A stretch of 64,000 nt of DNA from Bacteroidota bacterium (GCA_023251555.1 JAHEYN010000016.1:1-64000); one strand, 5' to 3'; shown: positions 8,082-17,186, counted from the stretch's first letter. Made by a program: numbers and translations. The notes: generated by a model not told the origin, from the letters alone.

Positions 8082-10732
8082 TGAAAAAAAAATTCCCTGT
8101 TTTTTTGATTTTGATTTTTTATTTTTTCTCTTCTGATGCCCAGGTACAGTTGGGAGAAAAGAAAAACAGCTTTGATTATTCCTCCCCGCTGGAATATGAA
8201 ATCGGCGGAATTGTCGTTTCAGGGGTACAGCTCGTGGATGAAAGTGCCCTGGTAAGCCTTTCCGGACTCAGGGTGGGAGATAAAATAACAATACCCGGAG
8301 ATAAAATCCAGGGAGCCATCAACAACCTGTGGAAACAAGGACTCTTCTCAGATATAAAAATTTCCGTCCTCCGCACCCAGGGAAAAATTGTTTTTCTTGA
8401 AATAAGTCTCTCTGAAAAACCACGCCTGTCAAGATTTTCATTCAACGGCGTCAACAAAGGAGAAGCTGACAAAATAAGAGAGTCCATACATCTTGTCAAC
8501 GGGAAACCGGTTACCGAAAACCTGAAGAAAACAACCTCCAATATTGTCAGAAACTATTTCGTGGATAAAGGTTTCATGAACACGGAAGTCACTATTAAGG
8601 AAAAACCCGACACCCTTTTGCCTAACAGTGTTATGCTCATCATTGATGTCTACAGGAAACAAAAAGTAAAGATCGACAGGATTATTTTCCACGGGAACAA
8701 AGAGCTGGGCGATCTCCAGCTTAAAAGAAGCTTTAAGGATACCAAGGAAAAAAACCGGTTCGAAATATTCAGCGACATCAAGTCAAAATTATTCCATAAA
8801 GACCCTGCCACGAACATCAATGTTCAGAATACTTTGCGGTCGCTCTTCTCTGCAAAAGCTGTATGGCATTACCTGTCCGACAAAGTGCGCCTCGCAGTCT
8901 TTTCCAGTTCCAGGTTTATACCGGAACACTACCAGGATGACAGGCAGCAGATAGTCCAAAAGTATGCAGAGAGCGGTTACCGGGATGCAAAGGTTACCGG
9001 TGATACCATCTATAAAACAGGGAAGAACACGATCAATATAGAGATCAACGTTGATGAAGGGAAAAAATATTACTTCAGGAATATTTCCTGGCTCGGGAAC
9101 ACCAAATATTCTACCGAAGAGTTGAATGGCATCCTCGGTATCCGCAAGGGAGATGTTTTTGATCAGTCTGTCCTTGACTCAAGACTCTTCATGAACCCAA
9201 ACGGAAGGGACATAAGTTCCCTGTATCTTGATGAAGGTTATCTTTTTTTTCAGGTAACTCCCGTAGAAGTTGCCGTTGATAATGATTCCATTGACCTTGA
9301 AATGAGAATCTATGAAGGGCGCCAGGCCATTATCAACAAAGTTACCGTTGCAGGCAACACCAAAACAAACGACCGGGTTATCATGCGGGAGATCAGGACC
9401 AGGCCGGGCCAGCTCTTCAGCCGCTCAGATATCATACGCTCGCAAAGGGAACTTGCTCAGCTCGGGTATTTCAACCCTGAGAAGCTGAATGTGAATCCCA
9501 AACCCAATCCCGCCGACGGGACCGTAGACATCGAATACATCGTGGAAGAAAAGCCCTCTGACCAGCTTGAGCTGTCGGGCGGATGGAGCGGGGGACAGAT
9601 AGGATTTACCGGGGCGCTGGGAATTGTATTCAACAATTTCTCCACCAGGAATATTATGAATAAGCAATCCTGGGCACCCCTTCCTGCCGGCGACGGGCAA
9701 CGCCTCAGCGTACGCATACAGACCAACGGCATTTATTACCAGTCGTATAACGCCTCCTTTACCGAACCATGGTTCGGGGGAAAGAAGCCAAACTCTCTCA
9801 GTGTAACCACATACCACTCCCTCCAATCCAACGGAGTAAAAAAGTCGGACACCACCAAAGAAAGAAGCGCCATTGAAATTACAGGTGTTACGCTCGGGCT
9901 GGGAAAACGCCTGAAATGGCCCGATGATTATTTCATTTTTTCCGGCGATCTCAGCTATCAGTACTATATTCTCAACAAGTACACCAACTTTGTTTTCAGC
10001 AACGGGTATTCCAACAATTTCAGCTCAAGCATTACCATTGCAAGAAACTCCATTAACCAGCCTATCTATCCCAGGGCAGGATCCCAGGTTTCTCTCAGCC
10101 TGCAGCTTACCCCGCCATACTCCCTGCTCAGCGGAAAAGACTACTCCACCATGGCTCTGCAGCAGAAATATAAGTTTATGGAATACTACAAATGGAAAGC
10201 GGGTATTTCATGGTTTACAAAAATTGCCGGGGACCTCGTGCTTAACACGAGAATGAAATACGGATTCCTCGGGTATTACAACTCGGCAATCGGATACTCC
10301 CCTTTTGAGCGGTTTTACCTCGGGGGCGACGGACTTTCGGGCTTCAGCCTTGACGGGCGCGAAATTATTGCACTGAGAGGATATGAAAATTACGGTCTTA
10401 CTCCCAAGGGATATACTTCTACAGGAAGCTATGATTATGTGGGTGGCACAGTTTATGATAAATACACTTTTGAGTTCAGGTATCCTGTGTCCCTCGCGCC
10501 ACAGGCAACCATCTATGCGCTCGCATTCTGTGAAGCCGGAAATGCGTGGGCCAAATTTAAAGAGTTTGACCCTTTCGGGGTAAAACGCTCTGCAGGTGTA
10601 GGTGTGAGGATCTTCCTCTCCTTCATCGGGCAGCTTGGATTTGACTGGGGATACGGGTTCGACCATGAACCGGGAACTCCTTCAAGCGAAAAGCACCGGT
10701 TTCATTTCGTGATAGGGCAATCAATAGAATAA
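8081..10732 (+). CDS. bamA: Outer-membrane protein assembly factor BamA
   Basis: 883 residues. A signal peptide (MKKKFPVFLILIFYFFSSDAQ) precedes a chain of POTRA domains to about residue 480, e.g. IRKGDVFDQSVLDSRLF and VRPG-like RTRPGQLFSRSDIIRSQ, and then a 16-strand barrel. The barrel contains the PF-RFYLGGDGLSGF segment, the counterpart of the BamA lid/loop 6 region. The sequence ends FHFVIGQSIE, with less aromatic character at the last residue than the typical terminal Phe. BamA inserts beta-barrel proteins into the outer membrane. It overlaps uppS by one base and is followed by two periplasmic chaperones, a functional grouping. Confidence 0.96.
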   Translation: MKKKFPVFLILIFYFFSSDAQVQLGEKKNSFDYSSPLEYEIGGIVVSGVQLVDESALVSLSGLRVGDKITIPGDKIQGAINNLWKQGLFSDIKISVLRTQGKIVFLEISLSEKPRLSRFSFNGVNKGEADKIRESIHLVNGKPVTENLKKTTSNIVRNYFVDKGFMNTEVTIKEKPDTLLPNSVMLIIDVYRKQKVKIDRIIFHGNKELGDLQLKRSFKDTKEKNRFEIFSDIKSKLFHKDPATNINVQNTLRSLFSAKAVWHYLSDKVRLAVFSSSRFIPEHYQDDRQQIVQKYAESGYRDAKVTGDTIYKTGKNTINIEINVDEGKKYYFRNISWLGNTKYSTEELNGILGIRKGDVFDQSVLDSRLFMNPNGRDISSLYLDEGYLFFQVTPVEVAVDNDSIDLEMRIYEGRQAIINKVTVAGNTKTNDRVIMREIRTRPGQLFSRSDIIRSQRELAQLGYFNPEKLNVNPKPNPADGTVDIEYIVEEKPSDQLELSGGWSGGQIGFTGALGIVFNNFSTRNIMNKQSWAPLPAGDGQRLSVRIQTNGIYYQSYNASFTEPWFGGKKPNSLSVTTYHSLQSNGVKKSDTTKERSAIEITGVTLGLGKRLKWPDDYFIFSGDLSYQYYILNKYTNFVFSNGYSNNFSSSITIARNSINQPIYPRAGSQVSLSLQLTPPYSLLSGKDYSTMALQQKYKFMEYYKWKAGISWFTKIAGDLVLNTRMKYGFLGYYNSAIGYSPFERFYLGGDGLSGFSLDGREIIALRGYENYGLTPKGYTSTGSYDYVGGTVYDKYTFEFRYPVSLAPQATIYALAFCEAGNAWAKFKEFDPFGVKRSAGVGVRIFLSFIGQLGFDWGYGFDHEPGTPSSEKHRFHFVIGQSIE

Positions 10733-10736
10733 TTTA

Positions 10737-10744
10737 TACATTTG
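10737..10744 (+). promoter_or_regulatory. Promoter -7 box for the OmpH/Skp pair
   Basis: TACATTTG begins 4 bases after the bamA stop and 14 bases before the chaperone ATG, so the Skp pair can be transcribed separately from bamA. Confidence 0.65.
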
Positions 10745-10758
10745 CAAACACTAAAAAA

Positions 10759-11307
10759 ATGAACAAGCGCATCATACTTGCCGTTTCCGCACTCCTCTTA
10801 AGCGGAGGCTTATCGTTCGCACAGAAGTTTGGTTTTGTCAATACCGATTATATCCTGGACAACATCCCGGAATATAAGGAAGCGCAGCACCAACTTGACC
10901 AGATATCCGTTCAGTGGCAGAAAGAGATTGAAGCTAAATACGCCGAAATAGACAAACTTTACAAGTCGTATCAGGCAGAACAGATTTTGCTGACGGAAGA
11001 CATGAAGAGAAAGCGTGAACAGCAGATAGTGGATAAAGAAAAAGAAGCTAAAGACCTTCAGAAACAGCGCTTCGGACAGGGCGGAGACCTCTTCAAAAAA
11101 AGACAGGAGCTGATAAAACCGATGCAGGAAAAAGTATATAACGCCGTTAAAAAAATTGCCGAGGATGGCAGCTATGCCTTTATCTTTGATAAAGCCAGCG
11201 ACAGCCTTGTGATGCTTTACGCTAATGCCAAATACGACAAAAGCGAGGATGTGCTTCGCCTGCTCGGGTATAAGGTCGGGAAAGCCGCTGATACAAAAGG
11301 GAAGTAA
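10759..11307 (+). CDS. OmpH/Skp-family periplasmic chaperone (copy 1)
   Basis: 182 residues with a signal peptide ending LSFAQ, then KFGFVNTDYILDNIPEY, the typical beginning of mature Skp/OmpH. A long charged alpha-helical hairpin (about residues 45-125, many Lys/Glu/Gln) follows, then the returning beta strand YAFIFDKASDSLVMLYANAKYD. Skp trimers hold unfolded barrel proteins on the way to BamA, so the position directly after bamA fits. It is followed after 21 bases by a paralogue. Confidence 0.93.
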   Translation: MNKRIILAVSALLLSGGLSFAQKFGFVNTDYILDNIPEYKEAQHQLDQISVQWQKEIEAKYAEIDKLYKSYQAEQILLTEDMKRKREQQIVDKEKEAKDLQKQRFGQGGDLFKKRQELIKPMQEKVYNAVKKIAEDGSYAFIFDKASDSLVMLYANAKYDKSEDVLRLLGYKVGKAADTKGK

Positions 11308-11328
11308 CCACTTAACACAACCATCTAT

Positions 11329-11877
11329 ATGAAAAAACTGTTTTATTTAACCGTCTTTGCAGCCGGGATGCTTGGCACCGGATATTTATACGCACAAAAG
11401 CTCGGGCATACGAACTCCATTGAACTTGTAAGCCTGATGCCTGAAACAAAAGCTGCTGATGCCGAACTGAAAAAACTAGGCGACCAGCTGGAGGGACAAT
11501 TAAAAACCATGACCACCGAATATCAGTCAAAGGTACAGGATTTCCAAAGCAAGGAATCCATGATGGCAGATGCGGTGAAACAAACCAAGTATAAGGAAAT
11601 CACAGACCTGGAAAGCCGCATCCAGGATTTCCACCAGACTGCCCAGGAAACCATACAGAAGAAAAAGGAAGACCTCTATGCGCCTGTCATGAAGAAAGTT
11701 CAGGATGCCATTAATGCTGTCGCGAAAGAAAACGGGTACCTCTATATTATTGATCTAAGCGCAGGATCTCTGCTTTATGCAGATGAATCAGGCGATATCA
11801 CTGCCCTCGTAAAAAAGAAACTCGGTATTCCTGCCGAAGCCAAAGCTACCCTCGCTCCTGCCCCCGCAGCAAAATAA
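11329..11877 (+). CDS. OmpH/Skp-family periplasmic chaperone (copy 2)
   Basis: Also 182 residues, with a signal peptide ending YLYAQ and the mature start KLGHTNSIELVSLMPE. A coiled helical hairpin rich in Lys, Gln and Glu follows, then YLYIIDLSAGSLLYAD. It is clearly paralogous to copy 1 but has an extra Ala/Pro-rich tail (PAEAKATLAPAPAAK). Duplicated ompH genes between bamA and murI are common in Bacteroidota; whether the two form mixed trimers is unknown. Confidence 0.92.
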   Translation: MKKLFYLTVFAAGMLGTGYLYAQKLGHTNSIELVSLMPETKAADAELKKLGDQLEGQLKTMTTEYQSKVQDFQSKESMMADAVKQTKYKEITDLESRIQDFHQTAQETIQKKKEDLYAPVMKKVQDAINAVAKENGYLYIIDLSAGSLLYADESGDITALVKKKLGIPAEAKATLAPAPAAK

Positions 11878-11883
11878 TCCGGC

Positions 11884-12696
11884 ATGGTGAAACCATCGGC
11901 TCCCATCGGTATTTTTGATTCCGGGATCGGAGGCCTCACCGTCGCCCATGCCATTCACCGCTTCCTCCCCGGCGAAAGTTTGATCTACTTCGGGGATACC
12001 GCCCACCTGCCTTATGGCGATAAATCTTCGGACGCAATCAAATATTACTCCATACGTATTGCACAGTTCCTGCTTAAAAAAAAATGCAAGGCGATAGTAA
12101 TCGCCTGCAATACTGCATCTTCGATGGCTTATGATGTTGTACGCGAGTTCACAGGGAGCCAGGCCATAGTGATAAACGTGATTGATCCTGTAGTGGAAGA
12201 AGTAACGCATATTAAAGGCATAGGAAAAATAGGAGTTATCGGGACCAAGGGGACCGTCCGCAGTGAAATTTATTCCAGGAAAATAAAAAAAATAAAACCT
12301 TCCCTTGATGTTGCCTCCCTTGCAACACCCCTGCTTGCCCCTATGATTGAAGAAGGTTTCTTCAACAATAAAATCAGCCGGACAATCATCAACTCCTACC
12401 TCTCAAGGCCTAAGCTTAAAAAGTTAGACTGCCTCATTCTCGCATGCACTCACTACCCTCTCATCAAGCCGGAAATAGAAGACTACTATAAAAACAGCGT
12501 GAACATAATTGACTCGGCACGTTCAGTTGCCCTTTACCTGAAAGAGATGCTCACTAAGAAAAAACTTCTTGCCAAGGGAAAAAATCCCAAACACCATTTT
12601 TATGTTTCCGATTATACCGATGCTTTTGAGAAGAGCACGAAAATATTTTTCAAAGGGAAAATACGGCTGGAACCCCACTCTCTGTGGGAGAAGTGA
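11884..12696 (+). CDS. murI: Glutamate racemase
   Basis: 270 residues. It interconverts L- and D-glutamate for peptidoglycan. IGIFDSGIGGLTV is the N-terminal signature. The two catalytic cysteines are visible: Cys75 in IACNTAS and Cys188 in ACTHYPL. PYGDKS and GTKGT-R also match the family. It begins 7 bases after the second chaperone and closes the envelope block. The convergent gamma-carbonic anhydrase gene ends 6 bases beyond its stop, with no room for a conventional terminator. Confidence 0.96.
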   Translation: MVKPSAPIGIFDSGIGGLTVAHAIHRFLPGESLIYFGDTAHLPYGDKSSDAIKYYSIRIAQFLLKKKCKAIVIACNTASSMAYDVVREFTGSQAIVINVIDPVVEEVTHIKGIGKIGVIGTKGTVRSEIYSRKIKKIKPSLDVASLATPLLAPMIEEGFFNNKISRTIINSYLSRPKLKKLDCLILACTHYPLIKPEIEDYYKNSVNIIDSARSVALYLKEMLTKKKLLAKGKNPKHHFYVSDYTDAFEKSTKIFFKGKIRLEPHSLWEK

Positions 12697-12701
12697 GTTC
12701 C

Positions 12702-13217
12702 TCACTCCCTGAACCACCCGGAGTACATTATATAATTATCAGCAATCTTCTCTATCATTTCCCGGAACTGACCGGGGCTTAACTGTTTCACCTTTTTTGC
12801 AGGCACCCCGGCATAAATGCTTCCCGACTCTACTATTGTATTCTCCAGTACAACAGAACCGGCAGCTATCAGTGAGTTAGGTTCGATCACCGAGTGATCC
12901 ATCAGCACAGATCCCATCCCGATAAGCACATTATCACCCACAGTGCATCCGTGAACAATGGCATTGTGGCCTATAGAAACATTGTTCCCGATAACGGTTT
13001 TTGCTTTTTGGTAAGTGCAATGTATTACTGCCCCATCCTGAATATTCACCTTATTCCCGATGCTGATTGAATGAACATCACCCCTCACCACAGCATTAAA
13101 CCAAACGCTGCAGTTGTCGCCCATTACAACCTCGCCGACGATTGTTGCATTATCCGCAAAATAACAATTGTTCCCAAACTTCGGGCTGATACCCCTTACG
13201 GGTTTGATAAGTGCCAT
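12702..13217 (-). CDS. Gamma-carbonic anhydrase-like hexapeptide-repeat protein
   Basis: 171 residues made of left-handed beta-helix hexapeptide repeats, for example VVRGDVHSISIGNKVNIQDGAVIH and IGHNAIVHGCTVGDNVLIGMGS. The three His positions that bind metal at subunit interfaces of gamma-class carbonic anhydrases are present: the His of GAVIH and both in IGHNAIVH. A C-terminal helix follows. Homologues (YrdA/PaaY group) include active and inactive carbonic anhydrases and acyl-CoA thioesterase-linked proteins, so the reaction is not certain. Confidence 0.9.
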   Translation of the reverse strand: MALIKPVRGISPKFGNNCYFADNATIVGEVVMGDNCSVWFNAVVRGDVHSISIGNKVNIQDGAVIHCTYQKAKTVIGNNVSIGHNAIVHGCTVGDNVLIGMGSVLMDHSVIEPNSLIAAGSVVLENTIVESGSIYAGVPAKKVKQLSPGQFREMIEKIADNYIMYSGWFRE

Positions 13218-13249
13218 AACGATAATTTTATTTTGTAAATTTACTGCAA

Positions 13250-13762
13250 ATGAAGTTCATTTTAAAGATCGCCACCGCTTTATGCCTGCCGGCCTTCATC
13301 CTGTCGGGATGCAGGAAAGAAGAAAAATATCCGGCAGAGCCGGTCATTACATTCTCCGGCGTAACTGTATATAAGACCATTGACACCCTCCTGGGAAATG
13401 AAATTGTCCAGATGAACATCAGGATTTTGTTTACCGACGGGGATGGGGATATCGGCCTGACCGATGCTGACACCGTACCCCCGTTTGATCCCGGAAGCCC
13501 TTACTATTACAACCTGGTAACAACCTGTTACGAGAAAAAGAATGGTTCTTATTCCGAGGTACCGGAGCCTGCCTCCTTCCGCAATTACCGAATTCCCGTT
13601 TTACCCGTGCCTGCAAACAAGCATGGTATCAAGGGAGAGATACAGGTAAAGAAGGATCTGTACTCCGTAACTTCGAATCCTATAAAGTACGACATTTACA
13701 TCTACGACAGATCGCTGCACAAAAGCAATGTGATTTCCACAACGGACATTACAGTTCAGTAA
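13250..13762 (+). CDS. Predicted lipoprotein, Bacteroidota-specific, unknown function
   Basis: 170 residues. The start MKFILKIATALCLPAFILSGCRKEEK contains a clear lipobox (LSGC), so the mature protein is lipid-anchored. The body has a LFTDGDGDIGLTDAD segment, an acidic loop seen in many small Bacteroidota lipoproteins and possibly Ca-binding, then PPFDPGSPYYYNL and a beta-rich end. No enzyme motif is visible. Its start is divergent from the carbonic anhydrase-like gene, with 32 bases between start codons. Confidence 0.75.
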   Translation: MKFILKIATALCLPAFILSGCRKEEKYPAEPVITFSGVTVYKTIDTLLGNEIVQMNIRILFTDGDGDIGLTDADTVPPFDPGSPYYYNLVTTCYEKKNGSYSEVPEPASFRNYRIPVLPVPANKHGIKGEIQVKKDLYSVTSNPIKYDIYIYDRSLHKSNVISTTDITVQ

Positions 13763-13772
13763 AGCTATCCGG

Positions 13773-14312
13773 CTATTCTTTATTCTTTTTCCTGAGGGAA
13801 CGGTATCCCCGTATTCCCGCCAGCAATAAAAGCACCAGCAGTGCCAGGGCGGACAACCCGCCAACAAGGCCGGGAAGAGTTTTTACAACAGCCAGGAAAA
13901 CAATGGCAACAAGAAATACCGTTGCAACCTCATTCCATATCCTCAGCTGCCCGGAAGAATAACAAATATTGCCTCTCCGGAAGCGGGAATAAATTACACC
14001 GCATAGAAAATGGTAAACGAGAAGCCCGGTCACAAAACACAGCTTTACCATCATCCACCCGGAAGAAAACACATTCATGACAAAAGCCATATACAGCCCG
14101 GACAGCAAAACCACAATCATTGAGGGATAAGTAATACCATACCATAATCTTTTCTCCATTATCTTAAACTGATCCTGCAGGATTTTCCTTTCAGGGAGCG
14201 GTCTTTGTTCTGCTTCAGTATGGTAAATAAAAAGCCTGACAATATAAAAAAGGCCTGCAAACCAGGTAACCACGGATATAATGTGTAATGCTTTAATATA
14301 CTGGATATTCAC
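13773..14312 (-). CDS. hemJ: Protoporphyrinogen IX oxidase HemJ (CopD/UPF0093-like membrane protein)
   Basis: 179 residues with four main hydrophobic helices plus a C-terminal one. The beginning, YIKALHIISVVTWFAGLFYIVRLFIYH, matches HemJ, including the conserved His of the first helix. Later motifs include MEKRLWYGITYP, the WMMVKL Lys in helix 3, YHFLCG, and RIWNEV-TVFL. HemJ oxidises protoporphyrinogen IX in the haem pathway of bacteria that lack HemG and HemY. The C-terminal extension after KTLPG is longer than in typical HemJ. It follows the upstream helical-repeat gene by 6 bases and is probably co-transcribed. Confidence 0.82.
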   Translation of the reverse strand: MNIQYIKALHIISVVTWFAGLFYIVRLFIYHTEAEQRPLPERKILQDQFKIMEKRLWYGITYPSMIVVLLSGLYMAFVMNVFSSGWMMVKLCFVTGLLVYHFLCGVIYSRFRRGNICYSSGQLRIWNEVATVFLVAIVFLAVVKTLPGLVGGLSALALLVLLLLAGIRGYRSLRKKNKE

Positions 14313-14318
14313 GGATGG

Positions 14319-15245
14319 TTACTTTTTTTGAAGGTAATAGTTTTTAAGATCGTCCGAAGCGAGGCCCAGGAAAAAACTTTTTTGCTTCCCGCTGCTCCCG
14401 TTGCTTTGGCGGGAAAGAAGATGAAGTTTTTCCAGTTGATGCTGAGCCTCTGCCTTCTTCCCCGCATCAAGAAGAACGCGGAAGTAAAGATATTGATAAA
14501 GCATATTCCCCCGAAAACGATCTGCGAGCACTGCAGCATATTTTCCGGCTTCCTCATAGTTGTTTTCAAGCTCTGACAATATCTTCAGCAGGAAATAATT
14601 TCCCTCGGTGCTGATCAGCGTATCGGCCGATGCAGCGGCAACAGCAAGCTGCCGGAGCCCTGTTTCCCTGCTGCCGGGAGGCATAAGGATTAGTGTCGGG
14701 TAAAACAACGGATGGTTCTCTATGCCGTATGCAATAAAGTAATTATAAAGCCCCGATGTCAGGTTGAAGGAAAGAAACCGGTCCTCCTTCCCGAAAGACT
14801 GTTTAAGATACTTCATGCAGTCGCTTACATGCAGCAGGCAGCGGAAGCGGTTTTTGGCCATCACATCAAGACGCGAAAGGTAGGCATAAGCCATAATAGA
14901 GTTAAAAATGTCCTGCATCGTTGCCGGCCGGCACCTTCCCTCCTGATAAAGTATCTCAAGCGTTTTCCGCAGCTCTTCATTGAAACGGCTCCTGTTCTGA
15001 TCATTATCCTCTCCCGTAATGATAAGCCACCAGTAATAATTTGCCGCAAGCAGATGTGATTCGGGGACTTCGGGGAAAAGTGCAACTGTCTCATCCGCAT
15101 GCACAGCAGCAGCAGCAAAATCAAAATTGTAAATGAGCATATAGCCGGCATGAACCATGTCTTTACAATCCCGCTCCCCATATAGCCGCGATGGATACTG
15201 GAACAACAGGAAAACAAGCAGAATAACAGAACAGAATAATTTCAT
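14319..15245 (-). CDS. Exported helical-repeat (TPR-like) protein, unknown function
   Basis: 308 residues from the ATG at 15245, chosen because MKLFCSVILLVFLLFQYPS is a clean signal peptide and a promoter box lies just upstream. The rest is almost all helical, with paired helices spaced like TPRs (YNFDFAAAAVHADETVALFPEVPE, LADRFRGNMLYQYLYFRVLLDAGKKAEAQHQLE). No catalytic motif is seen. It probably acts in the periplasm or at the outer membrane as a protein-binding scaffold. It shares a transcript with hemJ, but no functional link is evident. Confidence 0.7.
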   Translation of the reverse strand: MKLFCSVILLVFLLFQYPSRLYGERDCKDMVHAGYMLIYNFDFAAAAVHADETVALFPEVPESHLLAANYYWWLIITGEDNDQNRSRFNEELRKTLEILYQEGRCRPATMQDIFNSIMAYAYLSRLDVMAKNRFRCLLHVSDCMKYLKQSFGKEDRFLSFNLTSGLYNYFIAYGIENHPLFYPTLILMPPGSRETGLRQLAVAAASADTLISTEGNYFLLKILSELENNYEEAGKYAAVLADRFRGNMLYQYLYFRVLLDAGKKAEAQHQLEKLHLLSRQSNGSSGKQKSFFLGLASDDLKNYYLQKK

Positions 15246-15263
15246 ATGCCAGGTTGACCGGCA

Positions 15264-15271
15264 CAAAGATA
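15264..15271 (-). promoter_or_regulatory. Promoter -7 box for the TPR-like gene and hemJ
   Basis: Read on the minus strand this is TATCTTTG, 18 bases before the ATG at 15245. Confidence 0.65.
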
Positions 15272-15312
15272 TCGTTCAGGAACAATATATACCGGGGAGA
15301 AAATTGTTCAAC

Positions 15313-15924
15313 TCAAAGTAATCCCATCACGTCCCTGACGGAATGAAAAGTATTGGACAGAACTTCACCAAGATCTTTTTTTTCAACCCACCGGACTTTC
15401 GAGATGCCCTCTTCCCTCTGAGGTACCGGCTTTTCGGACCCGGTATGCTGCATTTCGTACCATGATGTTTCTTTAAGTATACGTTTGCCGTTCAGGAGAT
15501 ATGCATGAAATGTGGATACCAGGGGCCGGACCATACGGAGGTTCCGCAAGCCGCACTCCTCACGGACTTCCCGTAACGCGGCATCTTCCGTTTTTTCGCC
15601 GGCTTCGATTTTCCCTTTGGGAAGATCCCACCGCCCGTTCCTGAAAATAAAAAGCGTTCTCCCTGATTCATCCTTCACCACACCTCCGGCAGCTTTCACG
15701 TGATTAAAAAGAGAAAGAAAATGTGTCCATATCTCTTCTTTGTTTTTGCCATGAAAATAGAAATCATCATTCTCCGTAGGAGATCTTTTCTCAAGATAAG
15801 CAACTAAGTGTTCAATATAATTTCTGGGTTCATAGGTGAAAATATGATTGTTCCTGTTGACATCTGCTTCCCTCAGGCTATTCACGAGAAAAAGGGGATT
15901 ATTGTTTATAAAAACTTTATACAT
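15313..15924 (-). CDS. NUDIX hydrolase
   Basis: 203 residues read from MYKVFINNNPLF. The Nudix box is perfect: G-KIEAG-E-KTEDAAL-REVREECG, which binds Mg and hydrolyses a nucleoside diphosphate linked to another group. About 75 residues precede the Nudix fold, a feature of the Bacteroidota family near pyrE. The substrate cannot be told from sequence. The start codon is only 7 bases from the divergent pyrE start; no obvious minus-strand promoter box could be found, so it must lie inside pyrE coding sequence or the start is further in. Confidence 0.9.
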   Translation of the reverse strand: MYKVFINNNPLFLVNSLREADVNRNNHIFTYEPRNYIEHLVAYLEKRSPTENDDFYFHGKNKEEIWTHFLSLFNHVKAAGGVVKDESGRTLFIFRNGRWDLPKGKIEAGEKTEDAALREVREECGLRNLRMVRPLVSTFHAYLLNGKRILKETSWYEMQHTGSEKPVPQREEGISKVRWVEKKDLGEVLSNTFHSVRDVMGLL

Positions 15925-15927
15925 TTG
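15920..15927 (+). promoter_or_regulatory. Promoter -7 box for pyrE, implying a leaderless transcript
   Basis: TACATTTG ends 4 bases before the pyrE ATG at 15932. Transcription normally begins a few bases past the box, so the mRNA would start at or next to the start codon. The box overlaps the start codon of the divergent NUDIX gene. Confidence 0.65.
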
Positions 15928-15931
15928 CGGC

Positions 15932-16570
15932 ATGCAGCAAAATGAAACGGCTTTAAAGATAGCAGAATTTTTATTACAAATAAAAGCCATCAAGCTTAGC
16001 CCCTCTTCCCCCTACACATGGGCTTCCGGGTGGAAATCCCCGGTATACTGCGACAACAGGCTTATCTTATCTCATCCGAAAATCAGGACCTACATCCGGC
16101 AGCGGCTGGCGGACGCCATAGAAAATCATTTCGGCAAGCCTGATGTCATTGCCGGAGTTGCTACCGGCGCTATTGCACATGGTGCATTGGTGGCAGAATC
16201 TATGGGGCTCCCTTTTGTTTATATTCGCTCCGCTCCCAAAGGCCATGGGCTTGGCAACATGATAGAGGGGGAGGTCAAGCCGGGGCAATCGGTGGTGGTG
16301 ATTGAAGATCTCATTTCCACCGGGCAAAGCAGCCTTAAAGCCGTAGATGCCCTTCGTGACGCGGGATGTACAGTCAAAGGAATGGTGGCAATTTTCACCT
16401 ATGGCTTCAAAGCAGCAACTGACAGCTTTAAAAAAACCAAATGTCCCCTCATTGCCATAAGCAACTACGATGCGCTCATACAAAGGGCGGCTGAACGGAA
16501 TTATGTAAACGACAAGGACATGAAAGCCCTGCGGGCATGGAGAGAAAATCCGGGGCAGTGGGGAAAGTAA
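15932..16570 (+). CDS. pyrE: Orotate phosphoribosyltransferase
   Basis: 212 residues. It makes orotidine 5'-phosphate from orotate and PRPP in pyrimidine synthesis. The PRPP-binding motif VVVIEDLISTGQSS is present. So are the orotate-side segment SSPYTWASGWKSPVYCDNR, the VATGAIAHG loop and YIRSAPKGHG with the flexible-loop Lys. The start MQQNETALKIAEFLLQ is favoured because the N-terminal helix is conserved, although it leaves almost no leader. A SRPBCC protein follows, as in many Bacteroidota. Confidence 0.96.
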   Translation: MQQNETALKIAEFLLQIKAIKLSPSSPYTWASGWKSPVYCDNRLILSHPKIRTYIRQRLADAIENHFGKPDVIAGVATGAIAHGALVAESMGLPFVYIRSAPKGHGLGNMIEGEVKPGQSVVVIEDLISTGQSSLKAVDALRDAGCTVKGMVAIFTYGFKAATDSFKKTKCPLIAISNYDALIQRAAERNYVNDKDMKALRAWRENPGQWGK

Positions 16571-16614
16571 CCCAGCCTCTTATTGCAAGTTACAGGTATA
16601 CCTAACATCTTATT

Positions 16615-17013
16615 ATGACAAGAATAGAAAGCCCTGCAGCAGAAGTACAAAAAAGTGCAGCAGAAATTTTTAACTTCCTTTCCGATTTCAATAACATGCA
16701 GAAGCTGATGCCGGAACAGGTTGTTGACTGGAAATCAAGTACAGAAGAATGTTCTTTTACAATCAAAGGAATGCTAAGCCTGGGAATGAAGTATGCAGGC
16801 AAGGTGCCGAACTCTCTAATCGAAATTATCCCGAACGGTAAAGTCCCTTTTAATTTTAAACTGATATGCACCATAGAAGACAAAGGGGCTTCATCTGTTA
16901 CACGGCTCACCATGGAAGCCGACCTGAACCCTTTCCTGAAAATGATGGCGGAAAAACCCCTCAATAATTTTGTGAATATGCTCGCAGAGCGATTTAAAGG
17001 GATATGGACATAA
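16615..17013 (+). CDS. SRPBCC (START-like) family protein
   Basis: 132 residues. The opening IESPAAEVQKSAAEIFNFLSDFNNMQKLMP is the first strand and helix pair of the START/Bet v1-like fold. Later come ECSFTIKGMLSLGMKYAGKVPNSLIEI and the long C-terminal helix FLKMMAEKPLNNFVNMLAERF. This fold makes a hydrophobic pocket; no specific ligand is known for this family. It stands 44 bases after pyrE on the same strand, a common neighbour pair. Confidence 0.85.
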   Translation: MTRIESPAAEVQKSAAEIFNFLSDFNNMQKLMPEQVVDWKSSTEECSFTIKGMLSLGMKYAGKVPNSLIEIIPNGKVPFNFKLICTIEDKGASSVTRLTMEADLNPFLKMMAEKPLNNFVNMLAERFKGIWT

Positions 17014-17155
17014 AACATTTTAATCCTACGGATTCAATGTTTCAGGCATTCTCATCATAATTAATAATTTTTTCGCCGGTATCTTGCCCGGCAGTGGCTG
17101 TATTTCAATCCCGGAGAAAGGAAACCTATGTCATAGCACATACCTGCAAAGTCCT

Positions 17156-17163
17156 TATATTTG
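17156..17163 (+). promoter_or_regulatory. Promoter -7 box for yebC
   Basis: TATATTTG, 23 bases before the ATG at 17187. It rules out the longer reading from 17094, whose extra residues would span the promoter. Confidence 0.7.
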
Positions 17164-17186
17164 CTTTACCAATACAGCACGTCACT

